Shown here in pieces: positions 62,300 to 64,000 of a DNA stretch of 64,000 nucleotides (its first letter is position 1; each line of letters opens with the position of its first letter). The DNA comes from Mariniphaga sp. (lineage in GTDB: Bacteria > Bacteroidota > Bacteroidia > Bacteroidales > Prolixibacteraceae). The stretch is from positions 22,891 to 86,890 of the forward strand of contig JAHYIT010000003.1 in assembly GCA_019429205.1 (NCBI GenBank). Reading direction: 5' to 3'. The notes beneath the pieces were generated by a model. The model was not told the origin of the DNA, ran no database searches, and saw nothing but the letters and a program-made list of their open reading frames with translations. A program made the position numbers and the translations under genes.

Positions 62300-63502
62300 T
62301 CATTGAAATTCCGTCAGAAATTTCCGAAGAGGTAAATGCACTATTCCTTCAAAAGTTTTTCCCGAATATTCATCGAGAGTGACTACATATTTGGGATAAT
62401 TATCAGTGATTGCAAGCAGGTTGTTAAATTCCCGTTCCATCGTTTTCTTTTCTGTAATCTGCAGCGCAGCCTGGATATAAACTTTTTCTCCTTTTCGTTC
62501 AGCAATAAAATCGACCTCCCTTTCGCCATTCTTGCCCACAAGCACAGAATATCCCATTATTTTAAGATGAAGAAATATAACATTTTCAATAATTTGCCCC
62601 AAATCAAACGGAGAGAACCCTGCAACTGCATTCCTTATTCCTACATCGTTAAAATAAAACTTCTCTCCTATTTCAAAAACTTTTTTCCCCTGAATATCCA
62701 ATCTTTTTACACCGGTTATCAACATGGCGGTAGTCAGGTAATTCAAATAATTTAATACTGCGGTAATGGAGATGGACACATTCTGAGACTTCAAAAAATT
62801 TACAATGCTCCGTGCAGAGACCAGGTTGCCTGTTTTATTGGCAAGGTATGTGATCAACCGAACCAGAAAATCAACATTGCGCACTTCAAAGCGGGAAACA
62901 ACATCCCGGAAAAGAATAGACCGGTTAATGTTTTCAAGATAATCGAATACGGTTTCATCATCCATTTCAAGATGAATTAAATAAGGTAGCCCGCCATATT
63001 TAATGTATCGGGTAAGGTTTTCTGTGTTATTTTCAAGTTTATGAAAATGCAAAAACTCATTAAAACTTAATGCGTAAACAGGAATTTCAATATATCTTCC
63101 TCCCAGTTAAGTACCCAACTCACCTGACAGGATTTGTGCATTGCTTCCTGTACAATAAATATCATAGCCTCCCTCGGCCAGAAGACTTCTTAATGCTTTT
63201 TCAAATCCGGTCACTATCTGTATTTCGTCTATCAATACAAAATTTAATGCATCTTGTTTTGATTTTGATTTGATGTATTTATAAAGGGCATCAGAACTGT
63301 TCAAGGTTTCAAATTCATTGATTTCCAAATTTATGTATATTAAATTTGGATTGTTAAACTGCTTTTTAAGGGTATCCATTACCTGAAACAACAAATAACT
63401 TTTCCCCACCCGGCGCTGCCCAACAAGAACTTTTATTATTTCTTTGCCCATGTATTTTTTAAGGTGGGTTTCATAAATTTCCCTTCTTACAAACTCTTTC
63501 AT
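62300..63502 (-). pseudogene. AAA ATPase with DUF4143 domain, interrupted by an in-frame stop
   Basis: Read from the ATG at 63502 the protein has Walker A VLVGQRRVGKSYLLFQV and Walker B FVLIDEIQIV, then ILSGELGT followed by TAA at 63109-63107, and then LGGRYIEIPVYALSFNEFLH continues in the same frame. Family members have Tyr in that position, so a TAC/TAT has become TAA. The remainder runs without further stops to DFIAERKGEKVYIQAALQIT and ends at 62300. The nuclease motif is degenerate (QAA instead of ExK). The rest of the 399 residues is intact, so the mutation seems recent. Confidence 0.88.
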
Positions 63503-63600
63503 GATAATTTTATAAGTAACAAAAAATCAAAAAATAAACATATTTGTTATTTATAACAAACAAAATATAAATGTTTTTCAATTCTGTCATTTATATTCGG

Positions 63601-63663
63601 GAAGAGCAACAAGTGAATGAAAACCTTTCGGTAGTGGGTAAAAAAGTGGAATTGCAGCCGGGG
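63601..63663 (+). pseudogene. scrap of aldo/keto reductase 3' end
   Basis: EEQQVNENLSVVGKKVELQP matches the last residues of the reductase at 59590 (DEQHVNENLSVAGKKVELLP) with few changes; the stop codon has been lost (GGG TTA in place of GGG TGA). The rest of the gene is missing. The flanking 240 bp (63503-63748) hold no other gene. Confidence 0.8.
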
Positions 63664-63748
63664 TTATTTAAAACTAATTACCGGAATTTCCAAGGGAATC
63701 CCAATGGGGGAAGCCGCAGTGTAAAACAGTCCGTTTTCAAATGATTTT

Positions 63749-64000
63749 TTAAGCCATAAATAATGCATCCATAGTCAGACTGTTTTGCACCAGGGAAGAA
63801 TAGCTGTTGGCTTTCAGTCCATACGTTGTAATCATGGTCAGTAAAACCGATTTTCTTGTACCTGTTTCCTGTTTAAACACCGATATTTTATTTCGCAGTT
63901 CTTCCGCATATTTTTTATCGATGGCAAAGGTATTTATGGAAAACTTCATTTCGCATAAATTAATAATCTGATCACGACGGTCGATAACCAAATCAACCTG
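63749..64000 (-). CDS. AAA ATPase C-terminal nuclease-like domain (5' end outside window)
   Basis: The frame is open to base 64000, with VDLVIDRRDQIINLCEMKFS (D and ExK core of a PD-(D/E)XK fold), IDKKYAEELRNKISVFKQET and LTMITTYGLKANSYSSLVQN. These are hallmarks of the C-terminal domain of Bacteroidota ATPases related to the PF01637/DUF234 group. The catalytic residues are kept, unlike in the copy at 62300. It is truncated only by the window. Confidence 0.8.
   Translation of the reverse strand, partial: QVDLVIDRRDQIINLCEMKFSINTFAIDKKYAEELRNKISVFKQETGTRKSVLLTMITTYGLKANSYSSLVQNSLTMDALFMA

Overview
The window looks like a chromosomal segment of a Bacteroidota bacterium, probably of the Marinilabiliales/Prolixibacteraceae type. 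The support is: -7 boxes of the TAnnTTTG form before several genes, many lipoproteins with short signal peptides ending in Cys, secreted proteins with C-terminal type IX secretion (T9SS) sorting domains, a DUF4492-cydA-cydB order, and Bacteroidota families such as DUF4301 and DUF6340. I saw no rRNA, tRNA, CRISPR array or plasmid/phage backbone. The genus is not determinable from what I can see.

Layout. 1-13 kb is mostly housekeeping: the 3' end of an AsmA-like giant protein, a secreted lipase-like hydrolase, a TPR protein, DUF4301, two radical SAM proteins, a PAS protein, DUF4197 and a bifunctional lipid acyltransferase. It includes one toxin-antitoxin (TA) locus whose toxin has lost its middle. 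13-19 kb holds a cupin, a four-helix-bundle (IVS-type) gene between matching repeat modules, a DUF368 polyprenyl-phosphate transporter, aroE, an apparently intact MazF/PemK TA pair, a low-molecular-weight phosphatase, a MaoC-type hydratase and an EamA transporter. 19-27.5 kb has a DUF1080 lipoprotein, an M28 peptidase and an operon of a VWA membrane protein followed by three DUF6340 lipoprotein paralogues, the last frameshifted.

27.6-40 kb is the accessory core. Arabinan-type glycosidases (GH51 and a GH43-like protein) lie on the minus strand at its edges. Between them are a palindromic repeat field, CvfB and a plus-strand block of secreted proteases, each preceded by a small lipoprotein: carboxypeptidase-regulatory-like lipoprotein + subtilase, then FISUMP lipoprotein + papain-like protease, then a second FISUMP + papain-like cassette. 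The two FISUMP genes are base-for-base identical over their first 363 bp and then diverge abruptly. Copy 2 is dead: it has a TGG-to-TGA nonsense change, an IS4-family insertion with a perfect 5-bp target duplication, and a truncated protease.

40-54 kb returns to core functions (SUI1/YciH, a metallo-beta-lactamase-fold hydrolase, dapB, lepB, LapA-like, WbqC, NUDIX, prfC, DUF2179/UPF0316), with a T9SS adhesin plus beta-barrel pair, a 9-copy 29-bp minisatellite, and a DUF1080 + GH92 glycan module. 54-56.1 kb is decaying: a histidine kinase and response regulator joined by an internal deletion, a half-size PiT-like protein and a ruined TA pair. 56.2-59.3 kb encodes cytochrome bd oxidase with a 41-aa CydX-like peptide. 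59.3-64 kb is a cluster of ATPases with nuclease-like C-terminal domains (one complete, one with an in-frame stop, one fragment, one running off the window) mixed with a full aldo/keto reductase and a duplicated scrap of its 3' end.

Taken together, the window shows a glycan- and protein-scavenging, microaerobically respiring organism whose accessory segments are shaped by local duplication, deletion and IS activity.
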